Source: Eubacterium callanderi
GTDB lineage: Bacteria > Bacillota > Clostridia > Eubacteriales > Eubacteriaceae
Direction: 5' to 3'
DNA length: 64,000 bases
NCBI RefSeq assembly: GCF_900142645.1
Contig: NZ_FRBP01000008.1
Coordinates: 180,090 to 244,089, forward strand
Positions 51,652 to 60,469 of this stretch are shown one piece after another; positions within the stretch are counted from its first letter, which is position 1; each line of letters opens with the position of its first letter. A model generated the notes under the pieces. The model searched no databases. It had not been told where the DNA came from and saw only the letters and a program-made list of their open reading frames with translations. The position numbers were made by a program, and so were the translations under genes.

Positions 51652-52386
51652 TTATCCTAAAATGACTGCGCTGGCAAGCAGAGCACCCAGGATTGCGCCA
51701 ATCAATGGACCAACAACCGGAACCAGTGCGTAACCCCAATCAGAGGAGCCCTTGTTCGGGATTGGCAGGATGGCATGAGCAATACGTGGAGATAAGTCTC
51801 TGGCAGGGTTCATGGCGAATCCGGTGGTACCACCAAGTGAGAAACCACAGGACATGATGATGGCATATACGAAGAAGTAGTTCAAGCCAACATCACTGAC
51901 ATTTGTCATGCCTGCATGGCCAATTGCGACAATAAAGAATACCAGTGCGAAGGTTGCTGCAGCTTCGCACAGGATATTCTGGGGGATATTGCGGACCTGA
52001 GGACTTGTACAGAAAGTACCTCTGATGGTATCCGCATCTTCGGTGGCAGCAAATTGAGGTCTGTAAACAACCCAGACAAGGATTGCGCCGACTAAACCGC
52101 CAAGCATCTGTGCTACGATGTAACCCGGGACCGCTGCCCACGGGAATGCACCGATAACGGCTAAACCGACTGTCAGAACGGGATTAAAATGTGCACCGGA
52201 CTGTGCGCCAAAGGCCATGGCAGGAAGCATAACTGCGAGACCCCAGCCAAGCATTATGTAAACAGCGCCGCCACCTTTAAAACCAGATTTTTCCAGGTTT
52301 ACAGCAGCACAAACACCGTCCCCTAATAACACGAGTAGTGCAGTTCCGATAAATTCAGACATGTATGAAAGCATAGTGACTTCCAT
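51652..52386 (-). CDS. MIP-family channel (glycerol facilitator/aquaporin type)
   Basis: The 244-residue protein has six membrane helices with two half-helix motifs. The first is HFNPVLTVG (NPV instead of NPA) and the second MNPARDLSPRI. The D after NPAR is typical of glycerol-conducting members. The altered first box occurs in some such channels and may change selectivity. It is monocistronic; ATG at 52386 follows GGAGGGAATATC. No glpK or glpD nearby. In the leader a perfect CGCAAAGC-GCTTTGCG hairpin is present (52440-52461). Confidence 0.9.
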   Translation of the reverse strand: MEVTMLSYMSEFIGTALLVLLGDGVCAAVNLEKSGFKGGGAVYIMLGWGLAVMLPAMAFGAQSGAHFNPVLTVGLAVIGAFPWAAVPGYIVAQMLGGLVGAILVWVVYRPQFAATEDADTIRGTFCTSPQVRNIPQNILCEAAATFALVFFIVAIGHAGMTNVSDVGLNYFFVYAIIMSCGFSLGGTTGFAMNPARDLSPRIAHAILPIPNKGSSDWGYALVPVVGPLIGAILGALLASAVILG

Positions 52387-52439
52387 GATATTCCCTCCTT
52401 ATTCAATTGTAAATAGAAAAATAATAGCGTTTACACAGC

Positions 52440-52461
52440 CGCAAAGCAAAACCGCTTTGCG
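52440..52461. promoter_or_regulatory. Palindromic hairpin upstream of the MIP channel
   Basis: CGCAAAGC and GCTTTGCG are perfect 8-bp arms around a 6-base loop with no T-run on either side; possible operator or catabolite-type site, or leader structure. Confidence 0.4.
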
Positions 52462-52625
52462 GGCATGTAATAAATAATAACGATACAGCGTTTTCTTTCG
52501 CTACTTATATAATACACCCATTTGAGATAAATTCATATTGAATTAAAGTTATAACAGGTATAACCTGAAATTATGTTAAAGTTGAAGCCCTGCGAGTGTG
52601 CTTTACTGAAAATGCTTTACGGCAT

Positions 52626-52658
52626 TATAAAAACAGCAGATCCGGAAATCTGCTGTTT
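52626..52658 (-). terminator. Terminator after flotillin gene
   Basis: AAACAGCAGAT pairs with ATCTGCTGTTT, with T5 on the minus strand. Confidence 0.85.
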
Positions 52659-52668
52659 CATCAGTGTC

Positions 52669-54219
52669 TTATTTGTTTTTACGTTCGGCGTCATGCTTCT
52701 GGACTTCTTTTGCCATCTGGCGCAGTGCATCGAGCGTAGAAATTTCATCCAGATCAGGGGCCAGCGTTTCAACTGGCTCCTCAGGAGCGGGCGCTGGCTG
52801 TGCCTTTTTAGGTTCGGCCGCAGTATCAGGCTTCCCCTTTTTTTCTGATGACACTCCGGGAGCAGGCGGGGCATCTTCCAGATCATCCAGAACCTCACCA
52901 CTCAGGCAGCTGGCGATCAGATCTTTGAGGTCCAGGCCAGTACCATCCTTGACAGCATTGAAAATCTGGCTGGCGGCGCCGGTAACATCCTGAACCATCT
53001 TCGTTTCGTTGCCGTTACCATACATGGTGATCGAGTCCACCTTTTCCATTGGCTTGGCGGCAGCTTCCACCATTTCAGGCAGCTTTTCGATGACCATCTT
53101 GACAACAGAAGGTCCTGTCATCTTGCGCATGGCCAGAGCTTCCTTTTCGATGGCGGCGGCTTTAGCCTCGCCGATGGCCCGAATCCCTTCGGCCTCCTTC
53201 TGGCTCGCATAAAGCTTGGCGTCGGCGTCAAATTCAGCTTTGGCTTTGTCGGCTTCAGCTTTCTTTCCGATGTCCGCCATGTATTCATTTTCGCGGATAC
53301 GGATTTCCTGCTGCTTCAGTTCAACTTCTTTCTGAGCCTTGATGATCTCAACTTCCTGCTGCTTACTGACCAGTGCCTTGTTCTGTTCTTCTTTTTCGAT
53401 GTCGTAAGCCACATCGGACTGGGCCTTGGCGATGGCGCTCTCGCGGTGGTAGCCCGCGATCTGTACGTCCTTTTCTTTGGTCTTTTCTTCGACTGCTACC
53501 TGGTTAGCCAGCTCGATTTCTTTACTCTCGCGCTCGGCCTGGGATTGCTTGATCCGGGATTCCTTTTCAGCCTGTGCTCTCGCCACATCCGCTTCTTTTT
53601 TGATTTCGGCAGAATTTTTAACCGCCAGGTTTTTAAGAACCTCATTGTTATCTGTAAAGGACTGAATCGTCAGGTTGATGATCTCCATCCCCATTTTCTG
53701 GAGGTCCTCCTCGGCGGAGGTAACACACTGGTTGGCAAATTTTTCACGGTTCTGAACAAGGTCTTCAACGCTGAGGCCGCCCATGCCGCTTCGGATCGTT
53801 CCTTCCAGAATCTGCTTGACCATGTCGCGGATTTCATCAATGCGCTTGGTCGAGAACTGTTCAGCGGCTAACAGGAGATACTCAGGTTTACTGGAGATTT
53901 TAACATTGGCTACAGCGTTGACCTTGACACCAATGTAGTCCTTGGTGGGAATGTATTCGGAGGTATCGATATCCACCTGCATTGTGGAAAGACTCAGGCG
54001 ATAAGCTTTTTCCAGGTAAGGGATAACGATTTTTGCACCGCCACCTGGCACTACCTTGATTTTACTGGTGCCGATAACATTTCCCTGGGCGTCCTTGATG
54101 GGGTGGGAAAAAGGCGATGAAATGAGCAGCGCCTCGGAGGGCGGGGCTTTTTTATAGCCTGTCAGCAATAATATAACCACGGCGATGATAACAATACCGA
54201 TAATAATAAATGTAAGCAT
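52669..54219 (-). CDS. floT: Flotillin-like protein (SPFH/band-7)
   Basis: The 516-residue protein has an N-terminal membrane helix (3-22), an SPFH domain (about 25-200), a long coiled coil rich in E, K, A and Q (about 205-370) and a proline-rich acidic tail. Bacterial flotillins form scaffolds at membrane microdomains and can bind signalling proteins and proteases. The gene encoding a 78-residue protein lies 31 bases upstream and is probably co-transcribed. No nfeD-type gene, which often pairs with flotillin, is adjacent. Confidence 0.9.
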   Translation of the reverse strand: MLTFIIIGIVIIAVVILLLTGYKKAPPSEALLISSPFSHPIKDAQGNVIGTSKIKVVPGGGAKIVIPYLEKAYRLSLSTMQVDIDTSEYIPTKDYIGVKVNAVANVKISSKPEYLLLAAEQFSTKRIDEIRDMVKQILEGTIRSGMGGLSVEDLVQNREKFANQCVTSAEEDLQKMGMEIINLTIQSFTDNNEVLKNLAVKNSAEIKKEADVARAQAEKESRIKQSQAERESKEIELANQVAVEEKTKEKDVQIAGYHRESAIAKAQSDVAYDIEKEEQNKALVSKQQEVEIIKAQKEVELKQQEIRIRENEYMADIGKKAEADKAKAEFDADAKLYASQKEAEGIRAIGEAKAAAIEKEALAMRKMTGPSVVKMVIEKLPEMVEAAAKPMEKVDSITMYGNGNETKMVQDVTGAASQIFNAVKDGTGLDLKDLIASCLSGEVLDDLEDAPPAPGVSSEKKGKPDTAAEPKKAQPAPAPEEPVETLAPDLDEISTLDALRQMAKEVQKHDAERKNK

Positions 54220-54250
54220 AATAATTTCCTTCCTCTCAAAAATTTTGTGC

Positions 54251-54487
54251 TTAATGCGCGTCGTCAGGGTTGATTTTCAATTTGTAGGTTTCGGGATTAT
54301 CAGCCAGCTTCTGGATGAGTACCTTGCAGGTAATGCAGAGCTGAATGGTCTCAAAATTCTTGTTCTTTTCCGCCAGGTCCTGGACTTTATTGATTTCGTT
54401 CCAGGTCAGCAGGCGAAGCTCTTCCGCCTCCTTTAGCGTATAGGCGGATTTATCGCGGATATAAGGCAGGACATCTTCAATTTTCAC
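54251..54487 (-). CDS. Small helical protein upstream of flotillin
   Basis: The 78-residue protein, predicted all helical, includes EDVLPYIRDKSAYTLKEAEE and IQLCITCKVLIQKL. GTG at 54487 follows AAAGGAGG. No membrane helix is present, and I do not recognise a family. Its place just before the flotillin gene suggests a flotillin partner. Confidence 0.55.
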   Translation of the reverse strand: MKIEDVLPYIRDKSAYTLKEAEELRLLTWNEINKVQDLAEKNKNFETIQLCITCKVLIQKLADNPETYKLKINPDDAH

Positions 54488-54799
54488 GGCTTACCTCCTT
54501 TAAAATAACCATTTCAAACATCTTTATTTCTTATATCTCCTTTCTTAATCTTATTATAGCACGTTCATCTTATTTTGTGGCGCTTTTCTAAAAATTTACC
54601 AGTCATTGATTTAAAGCAGCGCTTAGGGTAAAATAAAGAAGAAAGGATGCAGATGACGGTAATCGCACAAAAATGCGAAAAAAGCCCAAATTTCAGCGCC
54701 CTTTCACGAAGCGTTCATAAAACCGTCACATTCTCCATTTAGAATAAGGCTATCAACAAAAATAAAAGCAATATGCGACTTAAATAAATGGAGGATCAA
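54488..54799. other. Divergent promoter region of flotillin and htrA genes
   Basis: On the minus strand TGCTATAAT (54553-54561) is an extended -10 for the small protein/flotillin unit. On the plus side the htrA start is preceded by a leader. A 31-codon frame at 54647-54742 has a passable ribosome site but no further support. Confidence 0.4.
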
Positions 54800-56035
54800 A
54801 TGAACGATCAATACACAAATAATCAATTTACAAACAATAATGATGAAGAACCAAAGGTTGAAAACGCTCTGGTGCCCATTGACGGTGACCAGAAGAAAAA
54901 GAAAAAATGGTCTGCGGGTAAAAATGGTTTCGCGAAGAAAACCGGAGCCATGATGGCAGTGGGCCTGGTACTCTCCGGCGCCTGTGGTTTTGGCGGCGGC
55001 ATGCTGGCCAGCAATCTGGGCGGTAACAATAAAAGCGTGATGTACCAATCCGTAGAGCGCACCAGCACCAACTCCAATGAAACCAGCAATTCCGGTGCCA
55101 TGACCACCCAGCAGATTGCTGAATCGGCAGGAAATTCTGTCGTAGAAATCAAGACTGAAACAGTGACCAAAGACAGCCGGCTTCAGCAGGCAGTGTCCCA
55201 AGGGGCGGGCAGCGGCGTCATCGTCACCAATGACGGCTATGTGGTGACCAACAACCACGTCATCGACGGTGCCAGCAAGATTACTGTAACCCTGAAATCC
55301 GGTGAAAGCCACGAGGCAACCCTGGTCGGCACGGACGCCACCTCCGATGTGGCGCTGCTCAAGATTAACGCGAGCGATCTGCAGCCAGCGGTCATGGGCG
55401 ATTCGGACAAGCTGAGCGTGGGCGAGACTGTTGTAGCGATCGGGAACCCCCTTGGCGAGCTGGGCGGAACGGTTACCGATGGTATTGTCTCAGCCCTGAA
55501 CCGTGAAATCACCATCGACGGGGATACCATGAACCTGCTTCAGACCAACGCCGCCATTAATCCCGGTAACTCCGGCGGTGGCCTGTTCAACGAATACGGC
55601 GAGCTGGTGGGAATCGTGGACGCCAAGTCAACGGGTACCGGCGTGGAAGGCCTTGGTTTTGCCATCCCGATTAATGATGTGAAAACAGTGGTCGAATCCT
55701 TATCTCAAAACGGCTATGTAAAGGGCCGCCCAAGCCTGGGTGTATCTCTGGTGGATGTCAACTCAGCTGAAACCGCCATGCAGTACCGTGTCTCTGAAAT
55801 GGGCGTGTACGTGGCCAAGGTGGCGGATAATTCCGGTGCTTCAGCCGCAGGCATCCAGTCCGGCGATATGATTGTATCCGTTGACGGCACGGCTGTGTCA
55901 AGCGCCGCAGATGTCAAAGCCGCCATCAAGAGCCATCAGGTAGGCGATACCGTTAAAATAGAAGTACAGCGCGGCGGCAGTATGCTGAATTTAAACGCCA
56001 CACTGGGAGAGGAAACACCAACCACGAATAATTAA
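54800..56035 (+). CDS. htrA: HtrA/DegP-type serine protease with PDZ domain
   Basis: The 411-residue protein has a cytoplasmic tail rich in N and D, a basic KKKKK stretch, a single membrane anchor (about 50-72), and a trypsin-like domain. The triad is seen at NNHVIDGA (H), SDVALLKI (D) and NPGNSGGGL (S). A C-terminal PDZ domain carries the run SGDMIVSVDGTAV. It degrades misfolded proteins outside the membrane. ATG 54800 follows GGAGG; ATG 54788 is too close to that site. A two-component system follows 20 bases later, resembling the envelope-stress pairing of HtrA with CssRS/CiaRH. Confidence 0.93.
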   Translation: MNDQYTNNQFTNNNDEEPKVENALVPIDGDQKKKKKWSAGKNGFAKKTGAMMAVGLVLSGACGFGGGMLASNLGGNNKSVMYQSVERTSTNSNETSNSGAMTTQQIAESAGNSVVEIKTETVTKDSRLQQAVSQGAGSGVIVTNDGYVVTNNHVIDGASKITVTLKSGESHEATLVGTDATSDVALLKINASDLQPAVMGDSDKLSVGETVVAIGNPLGELGGTVTDGIVSALNREITIDGDTMNLLQTNAAINPGNSGGGLFNEYGELVGIVDAKSTGTGVEGLGFAIPINDVKTVVESLSQNGYVKGRPSLGVSLVDVNSAETAMQYRVSEMGVYVAKVADNSGASAAGIQSGDMIVSVDGTAVSSAADVKAAIKSHQVGDTVKIEVQRGGSMLNLNATLGEETPTTNN

Positions 56036-56055
56036 CAGAAAAACGAGGTAAAGAA

Positions 56056-56724
56056 ATGTACCGGATTTTAATGGTTGATGATGAAGAGAAAATACGGGCG
56101 ATTGTAAGAAAATACGCGGAATTTGAAGGCAATGAGGTCGTTGAGGCCGCCGATGGTATGGAGGCGGTAAAGCTTGCTAAGAGCCAGGACTTTGACATCA
56201 TTATCCTGGATATTATGATGCCGGAGCTTGACGGCTTCTCAGCCTGTAAGGAGATCCGCAAATATAAGGATACACCGGTTATCATGCTCTCTGCGAGGGG
56301 TGAGGAGTACGACCGGATCCATGGCTTTGAACTGGGCATTGACGACTATGTTGTCAAGCCCTTTTCGCCTAAGGAGCTGATGATGCGCGTGGGCGCGATT
56401 CTCAAACGGAGAGGCGGTGCCCAGGAGAATAAAGACGTGGTAAAAATCGGAGATCTGGAAGTGGATTTTGCCGGCCGGCGTGTCACGATTTCCGGAAAGC
56501 CGGTGGAGATGACGCCAAAGGAGTATGATCTCTTTTTTTACATGGTGCGCAACCGGGGCATCGCCCTGACACGGGAAAAACTTATCACCAATGTCTGGGG
56601 CTATGATTTTTATGGTGATGACCGCACCCTGGATACCCACATTAAGCTGCTGAGAAAAAGTCTGGGCGATTACAGCAAGTGCATCGTGACACTGCGTGGA
56701 GTAGGATACCGCTTTGAGGCTTAA
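56056..56724 (+). CDS. OmpR/PhoB-type response regulator
   Basis: The 222-residue protein has a receiver domain with acidic pocket DD (8-9), phospho-acceptor D52 in IIILDIMMPELDG, and a late K in VVKPFSPKEL. A C-terminal winged helix follows (MTPKEYDLFFYMVRN, then YGDDRTLDTHIKLLRKSL). It forms an operon with htrA and the following kinase and probably controls that protease. Confidence 0.93.
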   Translation: MYRILMVDDEEKIRAIVRKYAEFEGNEVVEAADGMEAVKLAKSQDFDIIILDIMMPELDGFSACKEIRKYKDTPVIMLSARGEEYDRIHGFELGIDDYVVKPFSPKELMMRVGAILKRRGGAQENKDVVKIGDLEVDFAGRRVTISGKPVEMTPKEYDLFFYMVRNRGIALTREKLITNVWGYDFYGDDRTLDTHIKLLRKSLGDYSKCIVTLRGVGYRFEA

Positions 56725-58198
56725 GAATACCAGCATTAAATGGAAGCTTTTCGCTTATATCGCCCTTTTTGCGGCGGTCATGATCTTTGTAATCTGGCTG
56801 TTCCAGATTGTCTTTTTAAACGGCTTTTACCGCCAGACAAAGGTCAGTGAGCTCAAATCTCTGGCGAACACCATCTCTGCCAATATTGACAGCAATGATT
56901 TGAGCAATATTGTAACCGAGGTGGCGGGGCGGAATAATATCTGCGCGAAGATCACCGATACCCAAAACAATGTGGAGATCAATGTGGACACTGTTCCGCG
57001 TTGCGTGCTGCACCAGATGACAGCCCAGGATCTGACCAACCTGTACTTACAGGCCAAGCAGCACGGCGGCTCCTATTTTGAGAGCTTTTCCAAGGACAGC
57101 TACCAGCTCATAAATATTCAGAGCAGTGACGGCCGCCAGGGGGTGATCCCTGAAAAGAAATTTGAGCGGGATGAAAACCTGATTTACACTCAGATCATTA
57201 CAGGCGGCAACGGCAACCAGTATGTGATCATGCTTAACACCATGATTTCGCCTGTTAACGCCACGGTACAGACTCTGCGCTCCCAGCTCTTCTATATCAG
57301 CGTGGTATTTATGGTTCTGGCCCTTATCTTTGCGGCTATTATGTCTAAGAAAGTATCAAAGCCTATTATCAAGATCAATGAAAGTGCCAAGGAGCTCGCG
57401 AAGGGTAATGTGGAGGTCCACTTTGACGGAGAAGGCTACCGGGAAATCACAGAGCTCAACGATACTCTGAATTACGCGGCAGAGGAGCTTTCAAAGGTAG
57501 AAAATCTGCGGCGTGAGCTGATCGCCAATGTTTCTCATGACCTGCGCACCCCCCTGACCATGATCACCGGCTATGCCGAGGTGATGCGGGACATTCCAGG
57601 AGAAAACACTCCGGAAAACGTGCAGATTATCATTGATGAGGCCAACCGCCTGACAAGTCTGGTTAACGATATGCTGGATATCTCCAAGCTTCAGGCTGGT
57701 GTACAGGTTCTAAATGAAGCCCCGTATAATCTGACCAAGAGTATCCGGCGGATTCTCACAAGATATACCAAGCTCATTGAGCAGGAGGGTTATCATATAC
57801 GCTTTGAGGCGGACAGAGAGGTCTTTGTGAAGGCTGACGAGATTAAAATGGAACAGGTTATCTACAATCTGGTGAACAATGCCGTCAACTATGCCGGAGC
57901 GGATAAAGAGGTAGTGATCCGCCAGACTGTTTTGGCAGATACGGTGAAGGTTGAGGTGCTGGATCACGGCGATGGCATCGCGGAAGATTTGCTGCCCTAT
58001 GTGTGGGACCGCTATTATAAAATTGACAAGGCCCATAAGCAGGCTTCCATCGGAACCGGGCTGGGGCTTTCCATTGTCAAGAATATCATGGAGCTGCACC
58101 ACCTTCGCTTTGGTGTGAACAGCGCGCCAGGTATGGGAAGTAATTTCTGGTTTGAAATGAAGATCGTAGAGGATAATGCCGAAAAAAATGAAAATTAA
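56714..58198 (+). CDS. Sensor histidine kinase with HAMP domain
   Basis: The 494-residue protein has two membrane helices (about 14-36 and 195-217) around an extracytoplasmic sensor of about 160 residues. HAMP (217-270), HisKA (NVSHDLRTPLTMITG) and HATPase domains follow (YNLVNNAVNYAG, DHGDGIAEDLLPYVWDRYYK, GTGLGLSIVKNIM). Start is TTG 56714 in an 11-base overlap with the regulator gene; a later start is possible. It is likely to sense envelope or protein-folding stress. Confidence 0.92.
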   Translation: MRLKNTSIKWKLFAYIALFAAVMIFVIWLFQIVFLNGFYRQTKVSELKSLANTISANIDSNDLSNIVTEVAGRNNICAKITDTQNNVEINVDTVPRCVLHQMTAQDLTNLYLQAKQHGGSYFESFSKDSYQLINIQSSDGRQGVIPEKKFERDENLIYTQIITGGNGNQYVIMLNTMISPVNATVQTLRSQLFYISVVFMVLALIFAAIMSKKVSKPIIKINESAKELAKGNVEVHFDGEGYREITELNDTLNYAAEELSKVENLRRELIANVSHDLRTPLTMITGYAEVMRDIPGENTPENVQIIIDEANRLTSLVNDMLDISKLQAGVQVLNEAPYNLTKSIRRILTRYTKLIEQEGYHIRFEADREVFVKADEIKMEQVIYNLVNNAVNYAGADKEVVIRQTVLADTVKVEVLDHGDGIAEDLLPYVWDRYYKIDKAHKQASIGTGLGLSIVKNIMELHHLRFGVNSAPGMGSNFWFEMKIVEDNAEKNEN

Positions 58199-58200
58199 CA

Positions 58201-58229
58201 TTGATTTTACAGGCTTTTTGCGGTATACT
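58201..58229 (+). promoter_or_regulatory. Promoter of rnpB
   Basis: TTGATT, 17 bases, TATACT; seven bases before the RNA. Confidence 0.6.
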
Positions 58230-58235
58230 GACTAA

Positions 58236-58580
58236 GCTACTAAGCCAGATAATCGCGGGCAGCGCAGGCTGTCTGAGGAAAGTCCGAGCTCCGCAGAGCA
58301 GGGTGCCGGGTAACGCCCGGTGGAGGTGACTCCAAGGCAAGTGCAACAGAAAGTAAACCGCCGGCCTGGCCGGTAAGGATGAAAGGGTGAGGTAAGAGCT
58401 CACCAGTGGCGAGAGTAATCCGTCAGCTATGTAAACCCCACCTGGTGCAAGACCAAGAACGGATGTAAAAAAGGCGGCTGCTCGTCGCCGTCCAAATGGT
58501 AGGTCGCTTGAATCCATTGGTAACAATGAATCTAGACAGATGATTATCTAAGACAGAACTCGGCTTACAGACTTAGTAAC
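58236..58580 (+). ncRNA. rnpB: RNase P RNA
   Basis: Core conserved segments are present: GAGGAAAGTCCGAGCTCC near the 5' part, AGAAAGTAAACCGCC in the middle, and ACAGAACTCGGCTTACAG at the 3' end. The outer stem pairs GCTACTAAG (58236-58244) with CTTAGTAAC (58572-58580), and CAGATAATC with GATTATCT makes P2. It is the catalytic subunit of the tRNA 5' maturation enzyme. Ends are set by the P1 pairing to within a few bases. Confidence 0.97.
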
Positions 58581-58590
58581 ATGAATTAGA

Positions 58591-58648
58591 AGCAACAAGA
58601 CCCATCAAACCGCTTGTTTAAGCCATTTGATGGGTCTCTTGCTTTTTT
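58591..58648 (+). terminator. Terminator after rnpB
   Basis: AGCAACAAGACCCATCAAA pairs with TTTGATGGGTCTCTTGCT with one mismatch, then T6. Confidence 0.85.
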
Positions 58649-58723
58649 GAAATTTAACTTTGCCCCCTTTTTTGCCCCCTATAGCTTTTTTATAAGAATT
58701 TGCAAAAAGAAAATATACATTTC

Positions 58724-59839
58724 TTATGCATCTTCTAATGCTTGAATAAATTGCATACTTTCTTTTAAGGAGACGTGCGTATATTCGTTGGCAGTGGTCG
58801 AAATGTCACTATGCCCGAGAAGCTGTTGGATCATTTTCAGATTACTGGTCTGCTCAAATAAACGTGTTGCGTAGGTATCCCGGAAGTCATGAACTGTGAT
58901 GCGTTCGATGCCGTGGGCTTCCGTCAATTTTTTTAGAGCGATAATATTAGAAGACGCGTTCTGGTAACCGCCGGTGGGATTAGGGAAGACCAGATTGTTA
59001 TTCTGATATTTGTTTGCGTAAAGTAAAATTTTTTCGTTCTGTTTAAGCTTGTGCTTTTTAAGGCATTCCACGACATCGCTTCTTATTGGCACCTGGCGGT
59101 TGCCGGTTGGCGTTTTTGGAGAATCGACACCATTCTTACCACCATAGGACTTATTGACCGTTATCACACCGTTTTTGAGGTCAACGTCATCCCAAGTCAG
59201 GGCGAGGAGTTCACCGTGTCGTAGGCCGGAGCCAAGTGCTGTGATAACAAACGCTTCAATCCTTTTTCCTTTGATGATTTCTCTTAACTGCTGTTCCTCC
59301 TGAATACTAAGAGCTCTGGCGGAGCGTTTGGAGGATGCCGCTTTTTCTTTTCCAGCAGGGACGATGATCGAGCGGGAAAAGTCTGTTAGAATTTTACCTT
59401 GTGTATAGGCATATCTTATGCAGGGATGGATAAGTTTCTTTAATGTGGCGATTGTGCCCTTTCCAGCACCGTTCTTTTCAATGACTTCTTTATAAAAATC
59501 CTGCACATCAAATGCCGTTATTTCTTTAAGGCGAATGTGATTCAATGAAGAATTTTCGATATAGTTTTTAAAGGTTAATCTGTAATTGTTAATGGTTGCT
59601 TGTTTTTTATTTATTAACAGAACGTCCTCAAGCCATTTTTCGAGATAATTGGAAAAAAATACTTTATCTGATTGCACGCCACGGTCCAGCTCTTTTTTTA
59701 GGTCATCAATCTTTTGTTCAAGCTCTGGAATAGACTTTCCATATAAATCATGTGGCCGCCTTAAGTTTTTGTGGCGCATTCGATAGAAAAAATAAGTGTT
59801 GCCATTTTTTACTTTTTTAGCATATTTGCTGCGCGGCAT
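58724..59839 (-). CDS. int: Tyrosine integrase of the element
   Basis: The 371-residue protein has an N-terminal arm-binding domain (AKKVKNGNTYFFYRMRHKN), a SAM-like core-binding domain and a catalytic domain. Catalytic residues are seen in GSGLRHGELLALTW (R), HDFRDTYATRL (H, R), LGHSDISTT (H) and ANEYTHV (Y). The ATG at 59839 follows AAGGAGG six bases upstream and is preferred to 59908, which has no ribosome site. It inserts and excises the element, with a likely site at rnpB. Confidence 0.93.
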   Translation of the reverse strand: MPRSKYAKKVKNGNTYFFYRMRHKNLRRPHDLYGKSIPELEQKIDDLKKELDRGVQSDKVFFSNYLEKWLEDVLLINKKQATINNYRLTFKNYIENSSLNHIRLKEITAFDVQDFYKEVIEKNGAGKGTIATLKKLIHPCIRYAYTQGKILTDFSRSIIVPAGKEKAASSKRSARALSIQEEQQLREIIKGKRIEAFVITALGSGLRHGELLALTWDDVDLKNGVITVNKSYGGKNGVDSPKTPTGNRQVPIRSDVVECLKKHKLKQNEKILLYANKYQNNNLVFPNPTGGYQNASSNIIALKKLTEAHGIERITVHDFRDTYATRLFEQTSNLKMIQQLLGHSDISTTANEYTHVSLKESMQFIQALEDA

Positions 59840-59858
59840 ATTGTACCTCCTTAATTTT

Positions 59859-59945
59859 GGGCATAAAAATGCCCGGTAATTGCATTTTACCGGGATAGTG
59901 TGGTACAATTATCTTGTCTAAGGATGTAGTACCGGCCTATCCCGG
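59859..59945. other. Cluster of overlapping hairpins upstream of int
   Basis: Three stems occur in a row: GGGCAT/ATGCCC (59859-59874), CCCGGTAA/TTACCGGG (59872-59894), and CCGGGATAG with GGTAC pairing GTACC and CTATCCCGG (59890-59945). The second and third share bases and exclude each other. It may be a regulatory leader of int or a small RNA. Confidence 0.5.
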
Positions 59946-59958
59946 GAATCTATGTCAT

Positions 59959-59991
59959 CGCCTCTGTGTTGGTAGCATAGGGGCGTTTTTT
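59959..59991 (+). repeat. Repeated terminator-like hairpin, copy 1
   Basis: GCCTCTGTGTT...GGGGCGTTTTTT; a near-identical copy lies at 61452-61482. The T-run is on the plus strand although the neighbouring genes read on the minus strand. Confidence 0.6.
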
Positions 59992-59998
59992 AATATAT

Positions 59999-60469
59999 TT
60001 ATAATTCAGAAATGAACTTTATCAATTTTAAAGTTGCGTTTAATATATCCCACAACACTATTATTGATAATAGTAATGTAGAAACACCAATCCACTGCAC
60101 TATTTTAAATGTATATGAAAATAATGTTATTGATGTATCAAAAGGAAAAAAACTCGCTATAATAATTATTATAAGCATCCCAAAATAACTTTTGATGTCA
60201 TCTTTAAATTCATTAATTATAGGAGTAAAAAAAATGTTAAACTTTTCTTTACCTAATTTATCTTTGTATTTTTCGATTAATGTAAAAAATATAGCTAAAA
60301 GAGCTAGAGATAACCCAATCTGCGCACCTATAAAATTAAGCAAAAAATCAAATTGTAGAATTTGCATTTTAGATAAATTAATCATAGTAGGTAGAACTGC
60401 GCCGATCACCAAAATGATAAGCAGTTTAATTGCTATCATCGCTTTCTTTGTTTTTAATTTTGTTTTCAT
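59999..60469 (-). CDS. Unknown membrane protein in AT-rich cargo pair
   Basis: The protein has 156 residues from ATG 60469 (starts at 60502 or 60439 are also possible; no ribosome site decides). It has four predicted membrane helices (around 20-35, 50-68, 95-112, 125-145) and a basic start MKTKLKTKKAMIAIKLL. No family is recognised. It overlaps the 3' end of the upstream gene and shares its very low GC content, unlike the flanking phage genes. A membrane effector of a phage-exclusion pair is one possibility, and that is inference. Confidence 0.55.
   Translation of the reverse strand: MKTKLKTKKAMIAIKLLIILVIGAVLPTMINLSKMQILQFDFLLNFIGAQIGLSLALLAIFFTLIEKYKDKLGKEKFNIFFTPIINEFKDDIKSYFGMLIIIIIASFFPFDTSITLFSYTFKIVQWIGVSTLLLSIIVLWDILNATLKLIKFISEL

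Noticed and set aside
54647..54742. 31-codon frame before htrA
   Set aside because: It has a moderate ribosome site only, without composition or context support; it could be chance in a leader.
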